Below, piece after piece: positions 34,608 to 43,546 of a stretch of DNA of 64,000 bases. The DNA comes from Clostridium acetobutylicum ATCC 824 (lineage in GTDB: Bacteria > Bacillota > Clostridia > Clostridiales > Clostridiaceae), in contig NC_003030.1 of the NCBI RefSeq assembly GCF_000008765.1, positions 2,700,001 through 2,764,000 on the forward strand, in the 5' to 3' direction. The translations under genes and the position numbers were made by a program. Under the pieces are notes generated by a model that saw only the letters and a program-made list of their open reading frames with translations, was not told where the DNA came from and did no database searches. The stretch's first letter is position 1. Each line of letters opens with the position of its first letter.

Positions 34608-35420
34608 TTAGTCCTTATTAGCACTTACATCGGAAGTTATTTTAATTAAAATATACCCATTAGCATCGTAACCTATTTTAATTTTATGATCATATATGCT
34701 GTTTCCTTTAATATTTTTATCATAGGAATCTATATTAGCATACCCCTTCACATTCTTAGGTAATTTCAGACTTAAAGTAATACCATCCTCATCTTTTTCA
34801 CTTTCTGTCTCTATACCAAATAAGCTCTGTTTCTCTTTCATAACCTCAGGCAGTGTAGTACTTTTCTTCACATCATTCACAGCCTTAACCCTATCCGTTA
34901 TTTCCTTATCCAAATTTGTTTTTTCGATAGAATTATCTGCATACTGAATGTTATCTATGTTATACCTTCCAACAACATTTAGAATATTATCAGCTGACTT
35001 GTACTGTGCTGAACTAAGTATAAGCATATCTATTTTTTTTATATTGTGTGAACTTAGAACATTGAACATGTTATTCTTATCATTAACTTCTGATAAATAT
35101 GCCGGTACATCTATTAGTATATTTTTATCATTATACTGTATTACTATACTTTGGCCATTCTCTAAACTATATAAATTAAGAATACCACTTTTACTTTCTT
35201 TAATAACCTTATTACTTACTATCTTACTCTTTTGAGATGCATCCTCAGAATAGTCCTTTACTGGTATTTCAATAAAGCTCACTATTATTGTAGCAATAGC
35301 CACTACCAAAAATGATAGATTTATATATCCAATTCTTTTTCTTCTTATTTTTCTTATTACACATATAATTATAACTACTAAAAACAAAAGTAGTCCCAAA
35401 ATCAAAAAAAATATTGCCAT
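34608..35420 (-). CDS. Membrane protein with degenerate ComEC-like metallo-hydrolase fold
   Basis: The 270-residue protein has two N-terminal membrane helices (about 3-22 and 35-50). The following domain has the skeleton of the ComEC-like hydrolase, LYSLENGQSIVIQYNDKNIL for VGQGDSILVQDGDKNMLI. The metal motif is lost: MLILSSAQYKSADNIL (132-147) stands where the active paralogue at 26730-27653 reads MVLTHPHEDHIGGAD. No HxHxDH or later histidines remain, so it cannot bind metal in the family way and is probably a binding or structural protein. RBS GAAGGTGG. It stands between dapF and the SDR gene. Confidence 0.72.
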   Translation of the reverse strand: MAIFFLILGLLLFLVVIIICVIRKIRRKRIGYINLSFLVVAIATIIVSFIEIPVKDYSEDASQKSKIVSNKVIKESKSGILNLYSLENGQSIVIQYNDKNILIDVPAYLSEVNDKNNMFNVLSSHNIKKIDMLILSSAQYKSADNILNVVGRYNIDNIQYADNSIEKTNLDKEITDRVKAVNDVKKSTTLPEVMKEKQSLFGIETESEKDEDGITLSLKLPKNVKGYANIDSYDKNIKGNSIYDHKIKIGYDANGYILIKITSDVSANKD

Positions 35421-35482
35421 AATACCACCTTCTTACAATGTTTATATTGGTATTATTGACAATATTTATTATATATATTCAT

Positions 35483-36229
35483 TTACAGCATACCACCGTC
35501 TGCAGTTATTACTTGAGCTGTTATATAAGATGCTTCTTCACTAGCTAAAAATATAGCAATTTTCGCAATTTCTGAAGTCTTTCCAAATCTGCACATTGGT
35601 ATTTCATTTTCTAAATCATTCTTCTCATCATTTGAAAAAGATCCATTCATCTCTGTATCTATAACACCTGGTGAAATTGCATTAACCCTAATTCCTGAAG
35701 GTGCCAATTCTTTTCCTAATGCCTTTGTAAATGAATTGACTGCACCTTTAGCAGCTGAATATAATACTTCACAGGAAGCTCCCACGTTTCCCCATATAGA
35801 TGATATATTTATTATACTTCCTGATTTTCTTTCTAACATATACTTAACTGCTAGGCTAGTACAATTAAAAACTCCTCTAAAATCATTATCCATGATTTCA
35901 TTGTAGTCATTTTCTTTCATATCTATAAAAAGTCCAATTTTAGAAATGCCCGCATTATTTACAAGTAAGTCTATTTTCCCAAACTTGCTAATTATAAATT
36001 CAAACATATTTTTCACTTCACTATATGACGTTATATCACATTTATAAACTTCTGCAATTCCACCACTATTCTTAATACTTTTTAGTGTGTCAAGCGCCCC
36101 TTTTTCATCATTCCTATAATTTATTACAACCTCTATCCCCATCTTCGCCATTTCCTCGGCAATACTTTTTCCAATTCCACGTGATGAACCTGTTATAAGC
36201 GCTACCTTACCTACTAAATCTTCAAACAT
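35483..36229 (-). CDS. SDR-family reductase, FabG/YmfI-like
   Basis: A 248-residue classical SDR. Cofactor motif TGSSRGIG is at 14-21, NNAG at about 91-94, and the catalytic Ser, Tyr and Lys lie in NISSIWGNVGASCEVLYSAA followed by KGAV. It resembles 3-oxoacyl-ACP reductase FabG, but no other fatty acid genes are near. The WGNVGASCEVLYSAAKGA region is what I recall for the Firmicute YmfI group, named elongation factor P 5-aminopentanone reductase. Which substrate applies here is unresolved. The gene follows trmB by 10 bases and is probably in the same operon. Confidence 0.8.
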   Translation of the reverse strand: MFEDLVGKVALITGSSRGIGKSIAEEMAKMGIEVVINYRNDEKGALDTLKSIKNSGGIAEVYKCDITSYSEVKNMFEFIISKFGKIDLLVNNAGISKIGLFIDMKENDYNEIMDNDFRGVFNCTSLAVKYMLERKSGSIINISSIWGNVGASCEVLYSAAKGAVNSFTKALGKELAPSGIRVNAISPGVIDTEMNGSFSNDEKNDLENEIPMCRFGKTSEIAKIAIFLASEEASYITAQVITADGGML

Positions 36230-36239
36230 AAAATCACCT

Positions 36240-36875
36240 TTACTTTAACTCTGCAATTAAGAATTTTATATTTATGCCTAATTTTAAAAACTTAGATTCA
36301 TATTCAGTTACAATATTTTTATCGAATCCACTTTTATGTAGATCATAGGTCATAAATTTTATTTGAAAACCACACTCCTTAAAATAATCTAAAGACTCAA
36401 CAAAAAGACCATCATCATCAGTTTTAAACCATATTTGACTATTGGGTTTTAAAAATTCCTTATATTTTGTTAAAAATTTAGTGTGCGTTAGTCTTCTTTT
36501 CTTATGCCTATCCTTAGGCCAAGGGTTACAAAAGTTTATATATATTCTTGCTATTTCATCCTTATCAAACACTTCATTTATAAAAGCTATTTGAAGTGGT
36601 GCTATTCTAACATTTTGTACTTCACTTTCAGTTATTTTTCTAAGTGCAATTGCTATTACCTCATCTTTTAGGTCAATTGCTACATAATTCTTTTCTGGAT
36701 GCTTATTAGCTATATTGGTTACAAAATCTCCTCTTCCACATCCAAGCTCAAGATAAATCTCATTATCATTTTTAAATTCTTCTCTCCATTTGCCTTTATA
36801 ATCTTTAGGGTTTACTATACACAATGGACTTGCTTCCATTTCAGGTCGCGCCCACCATTTTTTTCTAAGTCTCAT
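36240..36875 (-). CDS. trmB: tRNA (guanine-N7-)-methyltransferase
   Basis: Methylates G46 of tRNA using S-adenosylmethionine. The 211-residue protein has the family hallmarks: [13 protein letters not shown] near the start, the SAM loop [21 protein letters not shown], and the motif [19 protein letters not shown]. The C-terminal TEYESKF is the tRNA-binding signature. RBS GGAGG. It lies 27 bases after the M50 protease gene and 10 before the SDR gene. Confidence 0.96.
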   Translation of the reverse strand: MRLRKKWWARPEMEASPLCIVNPKDYKGKWREEFKNDNEIYLELGCGRGDFVTNIANKHPEKNYVAIDLKDEVIAIALRKITESEVQNVRIAPLQIAFINEVFDKDEIARIYINFCNPWPKDRHKKRRLTHTKFLTKYKEFLKPNSQIWFKTDDDGLFVESLDYFKECGFQIKFMTYDLHKSGFDKNIVTEYESKFLKLGINIKFLIAELK

Positions 36876-36902
36876 CTTATCCTCCTAGTTATTATCTCGT
36901 AA

Positions 36903-37553
36903 TTATATCAATGCCGCTATTTTCATAAAAAAATTAAACATCATGTCTACTGGTTTATCTATAATAAGATTTGCTATGGATAGTGTTCCAGAAGCTGTAG
37001 GAATGATTGGGAATATAACTGCTAAAAGTATAATAGTACCATACCTGTATACAGAATCCGGTATTGCTTTAGGAAACAAATCCCTTAACACATGAAATCC
37101 ATCAAAACCAGGTATAGGAATTAAATTAAATAAAGCAAGCAAACAATTCATTCTTACAATTTCTATTATTAACCTATATATTATAGATGTAATTAATGTA
37201 CTTGGTAAAAACCTTAAAAACAGACTGCATACAATAGAAAAAACAAATGCAACAATCAAGTTTGCTATAGGACCTGCTATAGAAACCTTTAAATCATCCC
37301 TTCGATAGTTCTTATAAGCTGCCGGATTTGTTTGTACGGGTTTTGCATAACCAAATCCCACTAATATAATCGCTGCAAATCCAAATGGATCTAAATGCGC
37401 CATCGGATTAAGTGTAATCCTTCCTTGAAATCTAGGCGTTTTATCTCCTAACTTATCCGCTACAATGGCATGTGCATACTCATGAAAAGTGAATCCAATA
37501 AGTACTGCTGGTATCATTATTAATCTATAAATTATCTCTTGTCTTATATCCAT
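36903..37553 (-). CDS. Site-2-type (M50) membrane metalloprotease
   Basis: A 216-residue integral membrane protein. The zinc motif HEYAH (24-28) is inside the first membrane helix, and the third ligand lies in NLIPIPGFDGFHVL near residue 140. About five membrane segments are predicted. It is the minimal M50B type without PDZ or CBS domains, often encoded near scpA/trpS in Firmicutes. It cleaves membrane-embedded substrates, but the target is unknown. RBS AAGGGGG. It is upstream of trmB in the same direction. Confidence 0.9.
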   Translation of the reverse strand: MDIRQEIIYRLIMIPAVLIGFTFHEYAHAIVADKLGDKTPRFQGRITLNPMAHLDPFGFAAIILVGFGYAKPVQTNPAAYKNYRRDDLKVSIAGPIANLIVAFVFSIVCSLFLRFLPSTLITSIIYRLIIEIVRMNCLLALFNLIPIPGFDGFHVLRDLFPKAIPDSVYRYGTIILLAVIFPIIPTASGTLSIANLIIDKPVDMMFNFFMKIAALI

Positions 37554-37636
37554 AAACTTCCCCCTTAATCACCTAAAAATAAAAATTGAAAGGATTTAAT
37601 AATTATACCTTCCATCTTGAAACAATATTACATAAA

Positions 37637-37675
37637 ATTTATAAGTCCTCATATAATGTGAGAACTTATAAATTT
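37637..37675 (-). terminator. Terminator of the envelope module
   Basis: AATTTATAAGT pairs with ACTTATAAATT (37637-37647 and 37665-37675), with an inner CTCA/TGAG stem. The minus strand continues into TTTTATG. It starts six bases after the stop codon. Confidence 0.8.
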
Positions 37676-37680
37676 ATAAT

Positions 37681-38772
37681 TTACTTTATTGGTGTTTCAA
37701 TAAGTTTGTTATTATCTACATCTCTACTTATTATTCCACCTTTTTCTGAATCTCCGTACATAGTTACATACATATTATTAAATGAAACACTTTTGTTATT
37801 CTTAATATTTATAGCCTTACCTTTAAGGTGATCCACTGCATATATATCGCCCAAATCAGATATGTATACATATTTGGGATCAGCAGGTTCCTTTAAGGTT
37901 ATCTTATTCCAACTAGCTTTAAAATTTGAATCTTGGCCACTTGAACTATTATTCGCTCTATTATTTAGACTAGCAGTATATATTTCTACTATTTTATCAT
38001 TCACAACATTTGCAACATATAAATTTCCCTGTCCGTCCACATATAGAAGTTTTGGATTATTTACTCCTGGAATTTCTATAGTTTGAGAATTATCAGATGT
38101 AGCCATCATTATTTTATTATCTGCTAAATCTTCTAATACAACCTTATCCTCTGCCTTAAATACATAGTAATCCCCAACCTTTGTAATTCCTAAAGGCATT
38201 TTTGTAATCCCTTCTGATATATCAAGCCTATCAATATATGACGCTCCGCTTCCAGTTTGTTCCTTTATATACATTATAGTATTTAAATCATTAGATTGAA
38301 GTTGAACAACATTAGAACTGCTCCTAGTTAAGTCATAAGTTCTTCCTTTGTTATTAAAATCCAACGCTTGCTGTTTTTCTCCAGTTAAAGGATCGCACTT
38401 ATATACTTTTATACCCGAGTCAACTTTTTCAATAACTACTAATACATCCTCTGAAACACGCCACTTTGCATAAACATCTGATAGATCACAGTCAATCTGA
38501 ACTTTCTTATCTACTCCATTACTCATTTGCACAACATGTAATGCATTGTTTGATATATAAGATACATATTTTCCTGTAGATGACACTTGGATTTTATCAG
38601 CATCCTGTGGAATCGAAATTGAAAGAACCTTTTTCTTTTCCTCTGTCTTAATTATCCTATACGTTACTTTTGTAATATTTTTAAACATATAAGCATTCAT
38701 GTAATAAAGCAATCCACTTTGAATAATTATAGAAATTAGTACACATATAATTACGTTTCTTAATTTTTTCAT
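37681..38772 (-). CDS. Membrane-anchored propeller-like protein, copy 1
   Basis: A 363-residue protein with an N-terminal signal anchor (VIICVLISIIIQSGLLYYM), followed by a beta-rich extracellular domain. Repeated short motifs of the type STGKYVSYISNNALHVV and KVYKCDPLTGEKQ suggest a WD40/YVTN-like propeller. It is homologous along its length to the protein at 40702-41736: both open with a helix ending in a tyrosine-rich turn, then SIPQDADKIQVSSTGKYVSY in one and AVPSSASDITISDDGSYTAY in the other. It lies 15 bases after a NAGPA-domain gene and probably works with it at the cell surface. Function is unknown. Confidence 0.75.
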   Translation of the reverse strand: MKKLRNVIICVLISIIIQSGLLYYMNAYMFKNITKVTYRIIKTEEKKKVLSISIPQDADKIQVSSTGKYVSYISNNALHVVQMSNGVDKKVQIDCDLSDVYAKWRVSEDVLVVIEKVDSGIKVYKCDPLTGEKQQALDFNNKGRTYDLTRSSSNVVQLQSNDLNTIMYIKEQTGSGASYIDRLDISEGITKMPLGITKVGDYYVFKAEDKVVLEDLADNKIMMATSDNSQTIEIPGVNNPKLLYVDGQGNLYVANVVNDKIVEIYTASLNNRANNSSSGQDSNFKASWNKITLKEPADPKYVYISDLGDIYAVDHLKGKAINIKNNKSVSFNNMYVTMYGDSEKGGIISRDVDNNKLIETPIK

Positions 38773-38787
38773 CCTACAGTCCTCCCA

Positions 38788-39831
38788 CTATTTCGGCTCA
38801 ACATAAATTATGTCAGGTACCGCTCTTTCACCCGTTGCATTGGAAGGATTGTTTATTATCTCGCCATTGTAGTACATAGCTGTCGAGCCTCCACCATCAA
38901 GACATGCAGCATTTACCGCACCTAGCTTATGCATCAAAACCTGAACATCGCCAACTGTTGCTCCTAATTTGACACCTTGTCGTCCATCTATAACCATAAA
39001 TATTATACTTTTATCTGCTCTTTGACCTATTGCTGTTCTTGGATTTGTTCCCGAAACACTATTCGCCTGTATAGTATTCTTACCATTCTTAATAAGATAT
39101 GGCTCTGTTATAACAGCTTCTCTGATACCACTTTTAATCAATTGATCAGGTGAATATGTTCCTCCAACCTGCAAATTGCCATCTTTATCTATAGTTAAGG
39201 CACGATTTTCTTCCTCTGAAGTAATTTCACTCCAATTACTATTATCTTGAGGATAGACTATTTGCCCATTAGACATAATAAAACCAGTTGGAATAGCACC
39301 AACTCCACCACTTTGTTTATTAGGGGAGGTATCCTTAAAATATCCACCATTTATGGCTGCTACGGCTTTATATCTCTTTGCCATTTCGCGAGTCGTTTCT
39401 CCTACATATCCTATCTGTGCTGCATAACCTATTTTAACTCTATTTGGATCTTTGATTATAAGAACATTAGCAGTAAACTTTCCATCACCATCAACCTGCA
39501 TTCGTGTTATATCACTATCTGTATTAATTTTTATAACGTCATTCTTAGATTGCTTCGTTGTCGCTTCACTCTTACTGGATTCCTGTAATATACTCTGGAT
39601 CTTAGCATCACTAAAAAACCACTTAGCCATATATTTGTGTGCACCTGTTCCCATTAATGTACTTATTATAGTATTTCTAACATTTGTAAACGGACCATAT
39701 AATGAATATGGAACAACAGTAACACCTGTAAATATAATTTCAAAAGCTAAAAAAAGAATTATGGTCTTAACTATGCTTTTCTTTTTCTTATATCTAGTTC
39801 TTTTATCGGCCTTACGACTTTTTTTACTCAT
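38788..39831 (-). CDS. NAGPA-domain (phosphodiester glycosidase family) exported protein, copy 1
   Basis: A 347-residue protein with a basic N-terminus, one membrane anchor (about 22-45) and an extracellular NAGPA/DUF2233 domain. Recognisable segments are AINGGYFKDTS, GAIPTGFIMSNGQIVYP, PRTAIGQRADKSIIFMVIDG and AACLDGGGSTAMYYNG, which are the conserved Asn, Asp and Gly positions of the family. Members act on sugar phosphodiesters, and in bacteria they are linked to exopolysaccharide or wall polymers. It is paired with the propeller-like gene downstream and paralogous to the protein at 41747-42811. Confidence 0.88.
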   Translation of the reverse strand: MSKKSRKADKRTRYKKKKSIVKTIILFLAFEIIFTGVTVVPYSLYGPFTNVRNTIISTLMGTGAHKYMAKWFFSDAKIQSILQESSKSEATTKQSKNDVIKINTDSDITRMQVDGDGKFTANVLIIKDPNRVKIGYAAQIGYVGETTREMAKRYKAVAAINGGYFKDTSPNKQSGGVGAIPTGFIMSNGQIVYPQDNSNWSEITSEEENRALTIDKDGNLQVGGTYSPDQLIKSGIREAVITEPYLIKNGKNTIQANSVSGTNPRTAIGQRADKSIIFMVIDGRQGVKLGATVGDVQVLMHKLGAVNAACLDGGGSTAMYYNGEIINNPSNATGERAVPDIIYVEPK

Positions 39832-39854
39832 TGATATCCCTTTCCCACATCATT

Positions 39855-40553
39855 TTATTTTATATTCACCAAAGTTCCCCTTGGTATATTGTCATATATC
39901 CATTTTGCATTATCTATTGGAAGCCTTATACATCCATGAGACGCCTTATTCCCAAGTTTATTTACTTCATTTGGCTCTATATTCTTATTCTTATCAAAAG
40001 GCACACTATGAAATAAATAATTTCCCATAAATTGTACCCAATAGTATGCACCTTCATTATATTTTTGACTATAAAAAGAATATCCTCTTTCCTTTATGGT
40101 ATACTCACCTTTAGGTGTATCGTATCCATTCATACCAGAAGAACAAACAAAAGAATTAACTAATCTACTTTTAGCATCATATATATTAACTCTTTGCTTT
40201 TCTAAATCCACATCTATTCTAAGTGGTTTTTCTGCTTGATTTAAAGCTATAAATGCAGTATTGCTTGAAGCGTCATTTTGATTACTAGGTTGTGTCACTG
40301 TAGTACTCTTAGCAGGTACTGCCTCTTTCTTTTTCTGCTTTTTTACGTGCTTTTTAGCAATTACTCTTTTAGACTCACCCAAAGTCGTATACTTATGTAT
40401 TTCATTATAAGCTAAAACCCCAATTAAACATAATAATACTAAACTTGATATTATAAATATAACTTTCTTCTTTCTCTTCCTTGCCTTACGAATATCCAAA
40501 TCCCTGTTTTTTATATCTTCTTCATTATAATTATCATAAATCAAAAGTACCAA
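39855..40553 (-). CDS. L,D-transpeptidase (YkuD domain), membrane-anchored
   Basis: Forms 3-3 crosslinks in peptidoglycan or attaches proteins to it. The 232-residue protein has a short cytoplasmic N-terminus, a membrane helix (about 31-50), a Lys-rich linker and the YkuD domain. Its active site is HSVPFDK, then NKASHGCIRLPIDNAKWIY, with the catalytic Cys in SHGCIRL. The start is TTG; because GAGGAG abuts it, the TTG three codons later (40544) may be used. It lies between the two copies of the NAGPA-propeller module, 23 bases before copy 1, suggesting shared transcription and a wall-related role for the module. Confidence 0.9.
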   Translation of the reverse strand: MVLLIYDNYNEEDIKNRDLDIRKARKRKKKVIFIISSLVLLCLIGVLAYNEIHKYTTLGESKRVIAKKHVKKQKKKEAVPAKSTTVTQPSNQNDASSNTAFIALNQAEKPLRIDVDLEKQRVNIYDAKSRLVNSFVCSSGMNGYDTPKGEYTIKERGYSFYSQKYNEGAYYWVQFMGNYLFHSVPFDKNKNIEPNEVNKLGNKASHGCIRLPIDNAKWIYDNIPRGTLVNIK

Positions 40554-40701
40554 CTCTCCTCATGATATATATCTCCAATATTTGTATATATATTACGATG
40601 CATATTATTCTACTATTCAACATATTATACAATATATATTATCTTTAAAATCTTACTAAGTCAACATCATGGCTGTTTATTTACAATTTATACATACAAC
40701 C

Positions 40702-41736
40702 TTAATCTATCTTTTGTAGAACTAATTTACCACCACTTACAGAAGCTATTCTATTATTAAATAGACCTTCAAACGTACCTTTATACTGATATTTTGTATT
40801 GTTCTTTAAATTTATCAATCTCGAAGACGCTAAATCTTTAAAATATATATTCCCACCTGATGAAATAAATATATTATCTGAATCATAACTACCATCTAAA
40901 TTAACTGTTTTAAACTTTGTTGCTGCCGCCGCAACTTCCCCATAATATATTTTATTTATTTTACCACTTCTAGCAGAAACATAAACATTATTGTTTTCAT
41001 CAACACCTAAAAACTTTAAACTAGCATTTCCATCTACAACTATATTATTTTTAATTTTGGTAGACCTTACCGTGCCATTTATTGAATCCTCATATATAAG
41101 ATTATCTTCTCTTGATGTTACATTGAATCTTCCTATTTGATTATTTAGTGTTCTAATTTGAGTTAGCTCTTCATCTACATCTAATCTATATACTCTTGAA
41201 CCTGCACCTGCGTATGACACTTTTATATACATTACTCCTGTAGAAACTGACATTCTCATATTAACTTCAGTACCTCGTCTTGAAGCTGATATTACATTTG
41301 ATTTACCATTTATATAGTCTTTTACTTCTTCCTTATATTTTTTTTCAGCATTATAGGAATAGAACCTTAGCTGCCCAGAAACATTCTCTGCTATTATCAT
41401 TCTATTAGTATCCGGAACCCATCTATATGCTAGACATTGTACGCCATTTACAAAATTCAAGTTCAGCTGCTTTCCTGTATTAGTATCGAAAACCTTAACG
41501 ATGCTGTTTTCCATATATGCTGTATAACTTCCATCATCTGATATAGTTATATCACTTGCTGAAGATGGCACTGCAACATTAGGTTTTATTTCTTTCTCTG
41601 TGTCGAAGTTACCCATATTAGATATCTTTATATTATTCTCTTCTCCAAAATAAAATCTATCAAGATAAAAATATACTGATAATTGGACAACTAAGGATAT
41701 AGAAGCCCATACAATAATTTTTTTTGATGCTCTCAT
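40702..41736 (-). CDS. Membrane-anchored propeller-like protein, copy 2
   Basis: A 344-residue paralogue of the protein at 37681-38772. It has an N-terminal anchor (IIVWASISLVVQLSVYFYL) followed by a repeat-rich beta domain with ISDDGSYTAYMENSIVKVFD, AYRWVPDTNRMIIAEN and NVYVSARSGKINKIYYGEV, as in a beta-propeller. No catalytic motif is seen. It follows the second NAGPA gene by 10 bases. Conservation of this order in both copies suggests the two products act together. Confidence 0.75.
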   Translation of the reverse strand: MRASKKIIVWASISLVVQLSVYFYLDRFYFGEENNIKISNMGNFDTEKEIKPNVAVPSSASDITISDDGSYTAYMENSIVKVFDTNTGKQLNLNFVNGVQCLAYRWVPDTNRMIIAENVSGQLRFYSYNAEKKYKEEVKDYINGKSNVISASRRGTEVNMRMSVSTGVMYIKVSYAGAGSRVYRLDVDEELTQIRTLNNQIGRFNVTSREDNLIYEDSINGTVRSTKIKNNIVVDGNASLKFLGVDENNNVYVSARSGKINKIYYGEVAAAATKFKTVNLDGSYDSDNIFISSGGNIYFKDLASSRLINLKNNTKYQYKGTFEGLFNNRIASVSGGKLVLQKID

Positions 41737-41746
41737 TTTTTCACCC

Positions 41747-42811
41747 CTAGTGTTTTACAATTATTGTTGTTGCCACAGTTCTCTCTCCAAATTTATCACA
41801 AGGATTGTTAATAACATGTCCATTGTAATACATTGTAGTAGATGCTCCACCGTCTAGGTTTACAGCATTATATGCATTTTCTTGCTCCATTATTTTTTGT
41901 ATATCCTTTATTGTTGCTCCCATTTGAAGTCCTTGTCTTCCGTCCACAGTTAAAAGCAAAATCGCTCCATCTTTTCTTTGACCTATGGCTGTTCTTGGTT
42001 GTGCTCCCTGGCTGTCTATTGAATTTCCGAAAGAATCTCTAGTCTGATCAACACCATTAACTATAAGTGTTGGTCCAAAATTTATAGCTTCAACCACATT
42101 TTCATTTAAAAGCTCACGAATACTATGATCTCCTACCACTAAAACACCACTTTTAGTAATTGCAGCTGTTCCTTTTTGAATAGAAAGCTGATCTGGATTT
42201 TTAGGATAAACCACTTTTCCATCACTTATAATTATTCCAGTCGGTAAAGCTCCTGTACCTGTCCATACAACTTTAGAGCCAGAACTATTTTCTTGGAATC
42301 CACCACCATTTACTGCTGCAAGTGCATTATTATGTTTAGCTATTTCACTTGTGGTTTCTCCTTCTACCCCAAGTTTTGAAGTGTAACCTATCTTAACTTT
42401 AGTAGGGTCATGTATTACAAGCATAAGCCCACTGAATTTATTTCCTTGTATTTTTTTGCATTCTATTTGTTCATTATGATTAGCTGTATTTATATCATTT
42501 AAGTTTTGATTTTGTGCTCCACTTGAGGTCCCACCACCAACGCCTCTAATTTTTGCAATCTGTGCATCTGAAAGAAATAATGTTGCTAAATATTGGTGTG
42601 TAAATGATGACATAGCTGTACCTACTATTATCTTCTTTAAGTTATTAAACGGACCATAATATACTATCCAGGGTGCAGTGCCTATGCCAAATAAGAATTG
42701 AAACATTAGGAAATATATAAAAAGTTTAATTTTTGATGTTTTTTTACGTTTTAAATTCTTCCTATGTTTTTTCCCTCTTGAGTTTTTAATATTTCTATTA
42801 TTGGAATACAT
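41747..42811 (-). CDS. NAGPA-domain (phosphodiester glycosidase family) exported protein, copy 2
   Basis: A 354-residue paralogue of the protein at 38788-39831. It starts with a Lys/Arg-rich cytoplasmic tail (KNSRGKKHRKNLKRKKTSK) and a membrane anchor (about 28-50). The NAGPA domain then shows AAVNGGGFQENSS, GALPTGIIISDGKVVYP, PRTAIGQRKDGAILLLTVDG and NAVNLDGGASTTMYYNG. The two copies agree in layout but differ in many surface residues, so the duplication is old. It is the first gene of the minus-strand envelope cluster, with RBS AAAGGAG. The sugar substrate is unknown. Confidence 0.88.
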   Translation of the reverse strand: MYSNNRNIKNSRGKKHRKNLKRKKTSKIKLFIYFLMFQFLFGIGTAPWIVYYGPFNNLKKIIVGTAMSSFTHQYLATLFLSDAQIAKIRGVGGGTSSGAQNQNLNDINTANHNEQIECKKIQGNKFSGLMLVIHDPTKVKIGYTSKLGVEGETTSEIAKHNNALAAVNGGGFQENSSGSKVVWTGTGALPTGIIISDGKVVYPKNPDQLSIQKGTAAITKSGVLVVGDHSIRELLNENVVEAINFGPTLIVNGVDQTRDSFGNSIDSQGAQPRTAIGQRKDGAILLLTVDGRQGLQMGATIKDIQKIMEQENAYNAVNLDGGASTTMYYNGHVINNPCDKFGERTVATTIIVKH

Positions 42812-42970
42812 ATATTTCTCCTTTCCCTATGTTAATTGAGAAATAATTATTGATTTAATGATACAAGCTTCCTAATTCTAAGCATAGCTTATATTATACA
42901 ACATTTTTTAAAATTTTCACAGTAAATTTTGTAAAGTTTTATTAAAACCATTTTCTTTTAAATTTATTTT

Positions 42971-42999
42971 TTGACAACCGATAATTTTTATTATATAAT
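42971..42999 (+). promoter_or_regulatory. Sigma-A promoter of perR with possible PerR box
   Basis: TTGACA (42971-42976), a 17-base spacer and TATAAT (42994-42999) form a perfect consensus promoter. Its position inside the longest open frame shows that frame starts too early. The spacer has an imperfect palindrome (ATAATTTTTATTATA) that could be an autoregulatory PerR/Fur box. Confidence 0.75.
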
Positions 43000-43045
43000 A
43001 TACATAATTAAACAATACACGTTTTCGAAAGCAAGGGTGGTGAAC

Positions 43046-43462
43046 ATGAACGATATATCTACAATTTTCAAAGAAAAAAAATTAAAATTAACACCTCAAA
43101 GAATAGCTGTTTATAAATATTTGAAATCAACACACGAGCATCCATCTGCTGAAACAATTTATAAGGCAATTCAATCAGATTATCCGACTATGAGTTTAGC
43201 AACAGTATATAAAGCATTAAAGACTTTAGCTGAAGTACACCTAATCCAAGAATTAAATGTAGGTGAAGGTAATTTTAGATACGATGCTAATTCATCATCT
43301 CATCCACACATACAGTGTTTATCCTGTGGTAAAGTGGATGACATTATGGGGATAACCTTTGATAACTTAAACAAAGATGTTTCTTCTCATACAGATTACG
43401 ATGTCATATCAAATAAACTTTACTTTTATGGGATATGTAAAGACTGTAAGGATAAAGCTTAA
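43046..43462 (+). CDS. perR: Peroxide-responsive regulator of the Fur family
   Basis: The 138-residue protein has the Fur-family winged helix (KKLKLTPQRIAVYKYL, then SLATVYKALKTLAE). The regulatory metal residues fit PerR: His in HEHPSAETIY, Asp in FRYDANSSSHPHIQC and the two following His. Two CxxC motifs (CLSC and CKDC) bind the structural zinc. In clostridia PerR represses oxygen- and peroxide-defence genes. Assignment to PerR rather than Fur rests on the Asp in RYD and recalled synteny. The ATG at 43046 follows GGGTGGTG and lies downstream of the promoter. Confidence 0.88.
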   Translation: MNDISTIFKEKKLKLTPQRIAVYKYLKSTHEHPSAETIYKAIQSDYPTMSLATVYKALKTLAEVHLIQELNVGEGNFRYDANSSSHPHIQCLSCGKVDDIMGITFDNLNKDVSSHTDYDVISNKLYFYGICKDCKDKA

Positions 43463-43546
43463 TTATATCAAATATTGCTAGTTGTAATAATTTTAAACAT
43501 TCCGCATATATAATAAACATAACAATATGTGCGGGGTGTTTTTTAT

